Positions 21,123 to 28,708 of a DNA stretch of 38,006 bases are shown piece by piece. This DNA comes from Lachnospiraceae bacterium (GTDB lineage Bacteria; Bacillota; Clostridia; Lachnospirales; Lachnospiraceae), in the NCBI GenBank assembly GCA_910576335.1, contig CAJTIU010000040.1:1-38006 (forward strand), read 5' to 3'. Within the stretch, counting starts at the first letter, position 1. Each line of letters opens with the position of its first letter. A model generated the notes under the pieces. The model saw only the letters and a list, made by a program, of their open reading frames with translations, did not search any database and had not been told where the DNA came from. Position numbers and translations under genes: made by a program.

Positions 21123-23524
21123 TTCTGCTCCTTTTGTCTGATATACTCTGGATTGATATAGATAATTTCTGATGGTCTGCCCCTCTTTTTGTCACTTTTG
21201 TCACTTTTGTCAGTTGTCCATCCTTTCTGTACTCGCACATAACCATGTTCAATCAAACATACTAATCCGGGAATCATACCTTCTCTTGCTTCCATCCCGT
21301 TCCTGTTCATACACATTCTTTGCAAATCCCGAAACTTTATCTCCATTAATCCAGTAGAATCAATACGTTTCATTATGTATTTAGCATCCCTTACCTCCGG
21401 CGAATCCATCAGCCCCATAATGTTATATGCCGCTTCTGCGTGTGTCTTAAAGTATCTACCCATCTGAATAGCGTTCTCCATGGTTTCACCGCTTATCTTA
21501 TATTCACCTGATTTCTCAATGTGCTCCAGACAGTGTAAGGAAAGTGCTATCCGCATTGTGGTACCGTGCAGTTTCCCAAGCCATGCCCTAAACTCTGGTG
21601 AAGCATCCTCCATCTCTTTTTCAATCTCATAAAAGTAAGATTCTGCAATCTTATCTGCATCCCCATCCAGTTCCACCGCTTTCGGATTCTCTGGTACTGG
21701 TATCGCCAAAAGCCGCTTTACAGTATCAACATATTCTGCCCTGTCAGCTTCAGGAATCTCCATCACCCTATATCTTCTCTTTCCTATAGTGGACGGCGGT
21801 ATGCTGTATAAGAACCTTGCGTTCAATCCACGCCCCACAAACTCACTGTTCTCCATGACTTCCTTGATTATGATTGGCTGCACATAAAGAAGCATTGTTA
21901 TTAAGGGATTGTTAAGCGTCTGCCCTTTCCTGCCAAGCCTGTCCTGTGAAAACCTGTCCCCGGAATATGCTTTCAAAACAATATCAATAACCGTCTTGTC
22001 ACTGTATCGCCCGGCAAGGATATTGAATATGCCGCCCTCTGTTGACATTATCCCTATACGCTCTTTGTTCTGCTCCAACAGCTTTCCAAGCACTTCCATA
22101 GTCACATCATCCACGGCAAGCCTGACCGGGGCAACCTCTTCCAGTTGGTTTAATTCATTCTGGAATGTATCTAAGTCTCCCATATCAAGGTACTTTTCAT
22201 CACCCTTTTTCTTTCCGCTTTTTGATAAGCTGTTTATAGTGTTCCTTATCCTGTTTTCAAGGACTTCTTTCTTTGCCTTATAAGTGGCAATCTCCGGGGC
22301 AAGCCTTTCATTTTCCTCTGTTTCATACTCGTAAACAGGAACTAAGACTTCTTTCATTGTCGGGCTTTTCCTCTCTGATGGCTCCTGAACTACAGCAATG
22401 TAAAGGTTAGGCGGTTCATCCCATCCCGGCAGAGGACGCACGGCATATTTCTTCTGTATTCCAAGTGATGATACTGACACAACCGCAGGGGCAACCATTC
22501 CAGGGCTTACTTGCAGGCTCTCACATAACGCTTTTGAAAATCCCCTTACTTTGCATGGCAGCAGGTCAAGGTTAAAAACCGGGAGTTTATCAACAGCATT
22601 TTCCCCAAAACCCTCAATATCCTCAAACCCGTCTGAATACGGTATCTCATTCCCACCGACAAAACCGACAGAAGTGACAAAACCACCGTTACCAATACCA
22701 TCAGCAGCATATCCATAACTTTTTTCTGTAACGGCTCCGTCCTGCTGCAAAAGGCTTTCAAACTCTGCCTTGCTGTGTCCGACCGCAAAGTAATCTGATA
22801 TATCAGCTTTGGGAATATCCGGCACTGGAACAATTACCTTTGCGCTTTTCGCTATGCCCTGCAGATCACTCTGAATAATATTCCCCACTCGCCGCCCCGG
22901 TTCGTCATTGTCGGCCAGTACATATACAACCGCCCCTTTGCAAAGCTGCGCCATATCTGCCGACCAATCATTCACACCCCCATAAGAAAACGCCGTATAG
23001 CCTTGTTTTGCCAGTGTATCAGCGTCTTTTTCGCCCTCCGGGATAAATATAGGCTTGCCCTCTGAAACTGCCTTATTTATGGCTTGTACGCCGTCAGGCG
23101 CATAGACAGCGCATAACTCTTTCCGTGTGCGCCCTCCCAATCCGTAAGTGAACCGCTCATTTGCCAACGTGCCATATATCATTTTCTTTCCTTGCATCCG
23201 CACTTTGGTAAAAAGATAGCCGCCGTTACTGGAAACGTAGTTATAAACCGCTTCAATCCGCTTTTTCTCCCGGCTCTCAATATAGGCTTGCCAACTGCTG
23301 CCAGACCGCTTTTCCTGATAGAATAAATCTGATTTTTTCAATCCTGCTGCCGATAGCACATTATCAATGTCGCATCCTGCATGACAGTGTATAAGAACTG
23401 AATCACGCCCCTTTGTGACAGTAAGGGAAGCCTGCCTATCATCATGCGCCGGACATTTACACTGTGCCTTGTCCTGCTGCCTTTTTTTCACTTGAAAATG
23501 TGTTAATACTTCATCATAGGTCAC
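21119..23524 (-). CDS. Primase-like protein: CHC2-type zinc, Toprim, DUF3987
   Basis: 801 residues, GTG start at 23524. Residues 22-51 form a CHC2-like zinc site (C22-x-C24-P-A-H27 and C47-H-A-G-C51). A Toprim fold follows, with E163/E165 (PEGEKDADTL) and D205-D207 (VLADNDEPG). The C-terminal ~500 residues resemble DUF3987, the helicase-like part of phage and satellite primases; I find no clean Walker A (EPSERKSP stands where GKS is expected). The protein would prime and perhaps unwind element DNA. Its last residues include a TTDKSDKSDKK run encoded by 9-bp tandem repeats that match the intergenic iterons. It heads the operon leading to the nuclease and J-domain genes. Confidence 0.8.
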   Translation of the reverse strand: MTYDEVLTHFQVKKRQQDKAQCKCPAHDDRQASLTVTKGRDSVLIHCHAGCDIDNVLSAAGLKKSDLFYQEKRSGSSWQAYIESREKKRIEAVYNYVSSNGGYLFTKVRMQGKKMIYGTLANERFTYGLGGRTRKELCAVYAPDGVQAINKAVSEGKPIFIPEGEKDADTLAKQGYTAFSYGGVNDWSADMAQLCKGAVVYVLADNDEPGRRVGNIIQSDLQGIAKSAKVIVPVPDIPKADISDYFAVGHSKAEFESLLQQDGAVTEKSYGYAADGIGNGGFVTSVGFVGGNEIPYSDGFEDIEGFGENAVDKLPVFNLDLLPCKVRGFSKALCESLQVSPGMVAPAVVSVSSLGIQKKYAVRPLPGWDEPPNLYIAVVQEPSERKSPTMKEVLVPVYEYETEENERLAPEIATYKAKKEVLENRIRNTINSLSKSGKKKGDEKYLDMGDLDTFQNELNQLEEVAPVRLAVDDVTMEVLGKLLEQNKERIGIMSTEGGIFNILAGRYSDKTVIDIVLKAYSGDRFSQDRLGRKGQTLNNPLITMLLYVQPIIIKEVMENSEFVGRGLNARFLYSIPPSTIGKRRYRVMEIPEADRAEYVDTVKRLLAIPVPENPKAVELDGDADKIAESYFYEIEKEMEDASPEFRAWLGKLHGTTMRIALSLHCLEHIEKSGEYKISGETMENAIQMGRYFKTHAEAAYNIMGLMDSPEVRDAKYIMKRIDSTGLMEIKFRDLQRMCMNRNGMEAREGMIPGLVCLIEHGYVRVQKGWTTDKSDKSDKKRGRPSEIIYINPEYIRQKEQK
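21189..21215. repeat. Iteron-like 9-bp repeats inside the primase gene
   Basis: On the plus strand TTGTCACTT-type units repeat with a 9-bp period. Their reverse complement is the AAGTGACAA word of the intergenic iterons. A second run of related units (GACAAAAC, GACAGAAG, TGACAAAAC) lies at about 22656-22685 in the same gene. They encode ordinary residues, so selection on DNA rather than protein may have kept the word. Confidence 0.45.
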
Positions 23525-23575
23525 TGTTTCGCCCCCGTTCCGTCAACAGATTTCATAATGCTTTCCATTTCGTAA

Positions 23576-23770
23576 TCACTCCGCAATAGCTTCAAGATAT
23601 TTTTCAATAATAGAAACTTTGTATAAAGTGCGCCGTCCTATCTGTATCTTTGCCCCTGCGTCTGTACCGATTTTAACCGCCGTTGCCCTGCCACAATTTA
23701 ACATTCCTGCTAAAGTATCAGCGTTTACGGTTAAAAACTTCTCGTTATCCCTATTTAATGTCTTTTTCAT
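23576..23770 (-). CDS. Excisionase-like helix-turn-helix protein (DUF6462-like)
   Basis: 64 residues. MKKTLNRDNEKFLTVNADTL, then MLNCGRATAVKIGTDAGAKI and IGRRTLYKVSIIEKYLEAI, fit the winged helix-turn-helix of MerR/Xis-type proteins and DUF6462 as I remember it. AAAGGAAG lies before the ATG. It is divergent from the cI-like gene across a 150-bp switch region with palindromes, the classic place for an excisionase or early activator. It would direct the integrase toward excision and may open the replication operon. Confidence 0.65.
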   Translation of the reverse strand: MKKTLNRDNEKFLTVNADTLAGMLNCGRATAVKIGTDAGAKIQIGRRTLYKVSIIEKYLEAIAE

Positions 23771-23837
23771 GCTCTTTTCTTCCTTTCATCAGCGTTCGTC
23801 TATTGATTTATTTGTTTACTTATGATACTATAATTTT

Positions 23838-23909
23838 AAACTAATGTTTTATCAAAAGTCAAACATCTGTTTAATTTTTTTGTGTTTAATTTTAATCAAA
23901 AGGTATAAT
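23838..23909. promoter_or_regulatory. Divergent switch region with AAACnnnnGTTT palindromes
   Basis: AAAC-TAAT-GTTT at 23838-23849 and AAAC-ATCT-GTTT at 23861-23872 are identical half-sites with centres 23 bp apart. A TATAAT at 23904-23909 serves the rightward cI-like gene. On the minus strand TTGACT, just beyond the first palindrome, offers a -35 for the excisionase-like gene. This is the layout of a cI/cro-like operator, and the regulator encoded at 23921 is the likely ligand. Confidence 0.55.
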
Positions 23910-23920
23910 GGTGATAAACA

Positions 23921-24604
23921 ATGATAAAAAGAGAATTAAACAAAGAGCATGGGGAAAGGTTAAAAGAGTGCCTTGACGATGCAGGAATGACACAAAAGGA
24001 ACTGGCAGAAAAAGCCAACTGCACGCCACAATTTATAAGCAATGTTATAAAAGGTAAAAGGAATATGTCTTTCCAAACTGCGGAAATCTTTGCTGAAATA
24101 TTGCAAGTAAGAAGCGGTTATTTGCTAGGCACAGAACTTACTAAAACTGATAAAGAGATAGAAAACTATGAACGCACATCTATCGCTGTCCGTAATAATG
24201 CCATATTAGACATATTAGAGGAAACTTCTAATATCCGGGTATATGCTACCATTGTTGTAATAAAAACCCCGGATGGCAATATTATCACTGACCATATAGG
24301 CGTGCCTGAACTTTTTTTGCCGCCTGAATGTATTATCGGGAAAAAAGCACCCGACATTTACGAATGTCTTTTTTCCCTCAACGATCCGCATTTTGATTAT
24401 GGGTATGAAGAAATAGATATTCCGGATAATTCTTTTGTTGGTGATATACAGTCGGCCGTAGCCATAGTTGACCCTAAGCTCGGAACCAGAAATTTAAAAG
24501 TTGTTCCATACGATTTAATATTTGATTTAATATATGATATTGTGGACTATACAGAATACAAATGCAACAGATTAGAAAAAGCAATCTTGTCTGAAACATA
24601 CTAA
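23921..24604 (+). CDS. cI-like XRE regulator
   Basis: 227 residues. An N-terminal XRE domain (about 5-70: EHGERLKECLDDAGMTQKELAEKANCTPQFISNVIKGKRNMSFQTAEIFAEIL) is followed by ~150 residues without a peptidase signature. I see no Ala-Gly cleavage site and no Ser/Lys dyad, so control by RecA-driven self-cleavage is not indicated. A protein anti-repressor or another ligand is more likely. It is divergent from the excisionase-like gene and ends before a terminator 200 bp inside the right attachment site. It is the likely master repressor of the element. Confidence 0.8.
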   Translation: MIKRELNKEHGERLKECLDDAGMTQKELAEKANCTPQFISNVIKGKRNMSFQTAEIFAEILQVRSGYLLGTELTKTDKEIENYERTSIAVRNNAILDILEETSNIRVYATIVVIKTPDGNIITDHIGVPELFLPPECIIGKKAPDIYECLFSLNDPHFDYGYEEIDIPDNSFVGDIQSAVAIVDPKLGTRNLKVVPYDLIFDLIYDIVDYTEYKCNRLEKAILSETY

Positions 24605-24660
24605 ATGTATCTATAAACCAAAAGCACCCGATACCAATTAAGGCATTGAATGCCACCACA

Positions 24661-24695
24661 AAAGCCCCTCATGGCAGCAGCTATAAAGGGGCTTT
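24661..24695. terminator. Terminator after the cI-like gene
   Basis: AAAGCCCC (24661-24668) pairs with GGGGCTTT (24688-24695), leaving a 19-base loop that contains GGCAGCAG. T and A runs flank both sides, so it may work in both directions. It separates the cI-like gene from the right end of the element. Confidence 0.6.
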
Positions 24696-24709
24696 AAATA
24701 TATAAAAAT

Positions 24710-24727
24710 GGGGTATTTATTGGGGTA
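24710..24727 (+). repeat. Two GGGGTA arm-type integrase sites
   Basis: GGGGTA at 24710 and 24722 (12 bp apart), 56-73 bp inside the right core repeat. They mirror the three copies at the left end. Confidence 0.55.
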
Positions 24728-24782
24728 AAATATCTTTCAGAGTAGCCATAAACCGCATAAATAAAGGCTTTTTAGGCAATCC

Positions 24783-24803
24783 GTCATTATACTGGTAATA
24801 TAA
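24783..24803 (+). repeat. Right attachment repeat (21 bp)
   Basis: Exact copy of 11146-11166. Host sequence resumes at 24804 and reaches the stop codon of vapC 27 bp later. Confidence 0.85.
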
Positions 24804-24830
24804 TTTTTGTATTGCGGACGGCAGACTTAG

Positions 24831-25235
24831 TTACACACTCATCACACATTTTTCTCCATAATATGGAAATTGGGAATCATGTGTAAGTAATACTAAGTTC
24901 TCATATTTAGCCTGCGCTATCAGAAGCCTGTCAAATGGATCATTATGTTTTGGTGCATCGTTCGGTCGTGATAACGTCTTTAACAAGAAAATATGTCCTG
25001 CCTCTATCGGCAGCCTGGTAAATCCTGTATCCTCACACAGCCGGACGAATTCTTCTTCTGATACAGGCATATTTTCCGGCTTGATTATATGCTTGATTGC
25101 AACTTCCCATACAGAGGCCATACTATAAAATACTTCATTACTTTCCTTTTCGAGAAGTTCTATCACTTCATCCGACAGCTTTGACGTATTTGCAATGGCC
25201 CATAGCGCTATATGCGTATCCAGCAAAATCCTCAT
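24831..25235 (-). CDS. PIN-domain toxin (VapC-like)
   Basis: 134 residues forming a single PIN domain: the first acid in MRILLDTHIALWAI, then SMASVWEVAIKH, then NDPFDRLLIAQAKYENLVLLTHD with the remaining acids. Such toxins cleave tRNA or rRNA. The antitoxin gene precedes it by only two bases. This PIN subgroup (LDTHIALWA type) is more often paired with Phd antitoxins; here the partner is RelB/DinJ-like. It is the gene immediately outside the right attachment site, and its 3' end was not disturbed. Confidence 0.85.
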   Translation of the reverse strand: MRILLDTHIALWAIANTSKLSDEVIELLEKESNEVFYSMASVWEVAIKHIIKPENMPVSEEEFVRLCEDTGFTRLPIEAGHIFLLKTLSRPNDAPKHNDPFDRLLIAQAKYENLVLLTHDSQFPYYGEKCVMSV

Positions 25236-25237
25236 GT

Positions 25238-25507
25238 CTATTTCACTCCAAACATTTCTGCTATCTCGTCATTATTCTCATCAATATTATCCGAAATCTT
25301 ATATTTTCCATTTGCAATCCCCAATGTTCTTTTCCGCCCGGCTGCTGATAAATGCATGGAAAAAGGCATTCCCTGATCCTCCACGCTTTGCCTTGCAAAT
25401 ATTCTTACCGCCTCTGCAAAAGATGTCCCCAGTTGTTTATACAATAATTCAACCTGTTCCTTTAACTCTGAATCCATTCTTACTTGCAGGGTTGCCTCTT
25501 TAGCCAT
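25238..25507 (-). CDS. RelB/DinJ-like ribbon-helix-helix antitoxin
   Basis: 89 residues from the ATG at 25507, which has GGAGG at 8 bases. The N-terminal strand and helices (MAKEATLQVRMDSELKEQVE, LGTSFAEAVRIFARQSVEDQGMPF) fit RelB/DinJ antitoxins. The acidic C-terminal end (NIDENNDEIAEMFG) would bind the toxin. It overlaps no other gene and sits just ahead of the PIN toxin. Two inverted repeats in front of it are likely operators. Confidence 0.8.
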   Translation of the reverse strand: MAKEATLQVRMDSELKEQVELLYKQLGTSFAEAVRIFARQSVEDQGMPFSMHLSAAGRKRTLGIANGKYKISDNIDENNDEIAEMFGVK

Positions 25508-25524
25508 AACAAGCACCTCCTTTT

Positions 25525-25557
25525 TGTAATGCAATTATATTACAACCGTATTGCATT
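25525..25557 (-). promoter_or_regulatory. Interlocked palindromes upstream of the antitoxin gene
   Basis: TGTAAT (25525-25530) pairs with ATTACA (25539-25544), and AATGCAAT (25528-25535) pairs with ATTGCATT (25550-25557). The two inverted repeats share bases and lie 18-50 bp before the antitoxin ATG. Autoregulation by the RHH antitoxin is the expected use. Confidence 0.5.
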
Positions 25558-25591
25558 TTCAACTATATTATCGTATTTAATATCTCCACTA

Positions 25592-25984
25592 TTATTCGTA
25601 GTCTATTCGTTCAATTTTGAAAATTACAGGTCTTGTACCATCTGAGCAGCAAGCAATCATTGTGTTTTCTTCCTTCATCCCCCCTTTCATAATAGAGCCA
25701 CCCTGTAATCCCGCATAGATATATCGCGAGATTGCATCCCACGCCTCAGAACAATGCGGCATTTTAGGCCCGCCTGCCACAGTATCAGGATCAGCTTCTG
25801 TTTTAACCAGTGTGTTAAGTCCCATTTGCCAGAAATCATCCCGCTCATCATCCCTGAAAAAAATGAATTCATCACCCACATTATAACATTGACATGCTCC
25901 GGAAACAGGATCCGCACAATACTGCTGTTGAAGTTCGGGATATAGTTTTTTATCAATTACAGTTACTTTCACTTTATATTTCAT
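25592..25984 (-). CDS. TIGR04076 family protein
   Basis: 130 residues from an ATG with GGAG at 9 bases (an ATG at 25999 is also in frame). The ends are typical of the TIGR04076 family of Firmicutes: an MKYKVKVTVIDKK start, a YNVGDEFIFF strand, a CSEAWDAISRYIYAGLQGG helix and the final CSDGTRPVIFKIERID. Three conserved cysteines could hold a metal. The function is unknown. Confidence 0.7.
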   Translation of the reverse strand: MKYKVKVTVIDKKLYPELQQQYCADPVSGACQCYNVGDEFIFFRDDERDDFWQMGLNTLVKTEADPDTVAGGPKMPHCSEAWDAISRYIYAGLQGGSIMKGGMKEENTMIACCSDGTRPVIFKIERIDYE

Positions 25985-26049
25985 TTTCTCCATCTCCATT
26001 CATTCGTTCAGAATCCAATCTTTAAATCATACACTGTCAAATACTTTTA

Positions 26050-26652
26050 TCAGCCTTCTTTGTTTCTTCTCTTACGGACTGCTTGTTTTCCTTCTATGAC
26101 TTCCTTGTAGCGGAAGCACTCCTCTGTATGGTCATTGATCATCCCGCAAGCCTGCAGATGGGAGTATACTGTCACAGAGCCAAGATATTTAAACCCTCTC
26201 TTTTTCAAATCCCGGCTGATTTCATCTGAAAGTCCGTTCTTTGCCGGAAGACTTCCTTTTTGATGGCCCATATACAGAATTACCTTACCTTTCGTAAATC
26301 TCCAGAAATAATCGCTGAATGTACCAAACTCCTTTTGTATCTTTAAAAAACACTGAGCATTATGGATTACTGCACGAACCTTTCTCTCAGACTTTATCAT
26401 TCCTTCTGTATCTATAATCCTCTGGACATCTTCCTCTGTATATTCTGCCACGCTCTGATAATCAAAATCATCAAAGCATTTACGGAATATCTCCCTTTTC
26501 TGAACCATCATGTTCCAGTTCAGTCCGCACTGCATGACTTCCATCATTAGAAACTCAAATTGTTTCCGGTCGTCGTACAGCGGAACGCCCCATTCTTCAT
26601 CATGGTATTTTATCATTTTTTCATTGCAAAGACACCAGGAACACCGCTCCAT
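26050..26652 (-). CDS. tag: DNA-3-methyladenine glycosylase I
   Basis: 200 residues from the ATG at 26652, preceded by GAGGAG. It starts ERCSWCLCNEKMIKYHDEEWGVP, the zinc-site opening of Tag (Cys and His). FEFLMMEVMQCGLNWNMMVQKRE follows and forms the base pocket, and YSHLQACGMINDHTEECF closes the zinc site near the end. Tag removes 3-methyladenine from alkylated DNA, the first step of base-excision repair. Length matches the family. Confidence 0.9.
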   Translation of the reverse strand: MERCSWCLCNEKMIKYHDEEWGVPLYDDRKQFEFLMMEVMQCGLNWNMMVQKREIFRKCFDDFDYQSVAEYTEEDVQRIIDTEGMIKSERKVRAVIHNAQCFLKIQKEFGTFSDYFWRFTKGKVILYMGHQKGSLPAKNGLSDEISRDLKKRGFKYLGSVTVYSHLQACGMINDHTEECFRYKEVIEGKQAVRKRRNKEG

Positions 26653-26675
26653 TTTCAATTCTCCTCATGATCTTC

Positions 26676-27212
26676 CTATAAACTCTTTCCTAATTCATAC
26701 GCCTGCTTCGGATATTCTGAACTTATAACATCATCAAGCACATAACAGCCTTTTGCGGAGACAATTCCCACATTTTCCCATTCCAGATATTTTACCATGC
26801 CCCTAAAAGAAGCAATGGCTCCTTCTGCGGATTCTTCGGTCTCATCGCCATATGTAAGCATCAGGATTGCTTTTTTATCCGCACCCTTTAACACCGAATT
26901 ATTTGCATAAAACCGGTCAATTACTGCTTTTATCTGCGCATTTATATCATAATAGTAAATCGGTGAAACAAACACGACTGCTTCCGCTTTTAAAAGTTCC
27001 GGATTCAACTCCTGCATATCATCTTTAAATACACAGACACGTTCATTCTTTTGACAGGAACCACATCCAATACAGGGATGCACGTTCTTAAACGCTGCGT
27101 CAAAACGACAGACTATGTATCCTGCCTCCTCTGCTCCCTTGATAAAGGCATCCACCAGACAGGATGATGTTCCTTTTTTGTGCGCGCTGCCGGTAATTAC
27201 TAAAATCCTCAT
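26676..27212 (-). CDS. Flavodoxin-like NAD(P)H-dependent FMN reductase
   Basis: 178 residues. The start MRILVITGSAHKKGTSS is the phosphate-binding loop for FMN. CIGCGSCQKNERVCVFKDDM is the short cysteine-rich motif common in Clostridia members of this family, and AVVFVSPIYYYDINAQIKAVIDRF is the second flavin-binding loop. Proteins of this type reduce quinones, nitro compounds or iron-sulfur proteins; the substrate here is not known. GGAGGAG precedes the ATG. Confidence 0.85.
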   Translation of the reverse strand: MRILVITGSAHKKGTSSCLVDAFIKGAEEAGYIVCRFDAAFKNVHPCIGCGSCQKNERVCVFKDDMQELNPELLKAEAVVFVSPIYYYDINAQIKAVIDRFYANNSVLKGADKKAILMLTYGDETEESAEGAIASFRGMVKYLEWENVGIVSAKGCYVLDDVISSEYPKQAYELGKSL

Positions 27213-27451
27213 CTTATAACTCCTCCAATTCTATTTTTATCATATACATTCAATATTCTTTATTATAACACGGGGCAATTCTCAGAAAAAGAAGGATTTC
27301 TGAAAGATACTTTTTGGACACTCATATACGGACAATTCTTCTTAAATTCTATTAACACCAGTTAATATGCCACAATTCCAAAAAAATTCAAGATTTGTGG
27401 TATATAAATTTACTTTTCTGAATTCGAACATTATATATTGCGCTTTTAAAA

Positions 27452-27617
27452 TTGACACACACTATATCTTGTGTTATTATAATCATGTATTTAAGTTTTT
27501 GTGTTATCCCACATCGGGAGTCTGGACCATTCCTCCAGAGCACACGCGAGTTTAAGTTTGGAAATCAGAGTCATTAGGATAGCCGCACCCTGCGGTCGCT
27601 TAATGGCTCTTTTTTTA
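27452..27617 (+). promoter_or_regulatory. Leader 1: promoter, structured leader and strong terminator before ssb
   Basis: TTGACA (27452), a 17-bp spacer and TATTAT (27475-27480) drive a ~120-nt leader. The leader holds a TCTGGA/TCCAGA hairpin (27520-27538) and the block CACACGCGAGTTTAAG (27541), and ends in a long terminator: GAGTCATTA (27568-27576) pairs with TAATGGCTC (27601-27609), with a nested CCGCA/TGCGG stem and eight T. A related copy stands at 37544-37690. Transcription of the ssb operon from this promoter must pass the terminator, so regulated readthrough is expected. Confidence 0.6.
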
Positions 27618-27702
27618 TTTTAGGAAATCTGAATCTTGGATTTCCTATTCTTTTACCTATTTTTATTATTTCGACGCCCAGAGGGCAGAAAGGAGAAATT
27701 TT

Positions 27703-28560
27703 ATGTCAGTAATCATTCATCTCATGGGAAGGGTCACCAAGGATCCCGTCATGCAGCAGGGGAGGAACAACGGTACGGAGTACATCTCTTTAGACCTTGC
27801 CACCTCACAAAGAAGCCAGAATGCACAGAATAACCCGGAAAATCCGTATGAATCTGTTTTCTATCAGTGCTATCTGAACAAGCATCTGGCAGAACGGCTT
27901 TCGAAGGCGGGAGTCAAGAAAGGAACCTGTCTGTATATCTATGGAGATCTTGAACTCCGTCCCTTTGTTTACAGTCAGGGACAGAGAGCAGGCCAGGCCG
28001 GTTCCGGCGCCAAGATCAATGTGCGGGACTGGCAGTTCTGTCTTTCCAACAAGTCAGAAGGAGATGCAGGCGGAAACCAGGCAGGCGCGCCGCCATATAA
28101 TGGAGGCGCAGCTACGCCGGGAGCCGGGGGATATCAGAACCCAGACCCGCAAAACGGCGGTTATCAGAATCCTACCGGCTCTACACAGGGAGACGCATAT
28201 CCTGCCAATGGAAATGCTGCCGGAAACGGGAACTATCCGGGCGGCAACTATCCCAATGGAGGCAATGCGAATGGGAATGGTAATTATTCCAATGCAGGGA
28301 ATGGCAATGCAGGCATCAGCTATCCGAATGGAGGCAACAACATGGGCAACGGCCCACAGCCTGCGAACGGAGGAGCCCCGCAAGGATGTTCTTACCAGGC
28401 AAATCCCCCTGCACAAAATGGTTCGGCTGGAAACCAGATGTACCAGCAACCGAGAGGGAATGCCCAATATGGCCAAACACCACCACAAGGTGGGTTTGCC
28501 GGAGATGGGTTTACCAACATCCCGGAAGGCATGGCTTCACAGCTTCCCTTCACTGCATAA
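27703..28560 (+). CDS. ssb: Single-stranded DNA-binding protein with a long disordered tail
   Basis: 285 residues. Residues 1-115 form the OB fold of SSB (MSVIIHLMGRVTKDPVMQQ, YISLDLATSQR, FYQCYLNKHLAERL, INVRDWQF). The rest, ~170 residues, is low-complexity and rich in Asn, Gly, Pro, Gln and Tyr (repeated GNGNY and YPNGG units). The end, QLPFTA, is a weak form of the DDDLPF-type tip that recruits repair proteins, with two residues added. SSBs are common on ICEs, where they coat the transferred strand. AAAGGAG precedes the ATG. It is the first gene after leader 1. Confidence 0.85.
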   Translation: MSVIIHLMGRVTKDPVMQQGRNNGTEYISLDLATSQRSQNAQNNPENPYESVFYQCYLNKHLAERLSKAGVKKGTCLYIYGDLELRPFVYSQGQRAGQAGSGAKINVRDWQFCLSNKSEGDAGGNQAGAPPYNGGAATPGAGGYQNPDPQNGGYQNPTGSTQGDAYPANGNAAGNGNYPGGNYPNGGNANGNGNYSNAGNGNAGISYPNGGNNMGNGPQPANGGAPQGCSYQANPPAQNGSAGNQMYQQPRGNAQYGQTPPQGGFAGDGFTNIPEGMASQLPFTA

Positions 28561-28708
28561 TAACTTCAGAATCACCCGGTTATGGAGCCTGCCAACGGCA
28601 GCCGCTCCTACAGATCACTTCAGAAAAAGAATTGCATGTTTACATTTGAACACAGCAGTTCCTTTTTTGCAAGCCATTTTCAAACTAATTTTATGAAAGG
28701 AATTCTAA

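Larger units (their letters stand above)
11146..24803. mobile_element. 13.66 kb integrated element with integrase, xis/cI-like switch and primase
   Basis: It is bounded by a perfect 21-bp direct repeat (11146-11166 and 24783-24803). A tyrosine integrase reads outward toward the left end. A cI-like regulator and an excisionase-like gene lie near the right end, and GGGGTA arm-type repeats lie inside each boundary. It encodes a CHC2-Toprim-DUF3987 primase-like protein, an ERCC4 nuclease, a J-domain protein, hicAB and unknown small genes. No relaxase, coupling protein, capsid, portal or terminase is visible, so it must move with help, either as a phage-satellite-like island or by mobilization in trans. 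Inside, the octamer GGCAGCAG is far more frequent than outside. Insertion was intergenic, 27 bp from the vapC stop, without breaking a gene. Confidence 0.85.

Noticed and set aside
27481-27617. T-box or known riboswitch in leader 1
   Set aside because: No T-box sequence, no specifier loop or known aptamer core is visible; I can only support a leader with a terminator.
27941-28696. 251-codon frame inside ssb
   Set aside because: Another phase of the repetitive Asn/Gly-rich tail; the ssb frame has the OB fold and the ribosome site.
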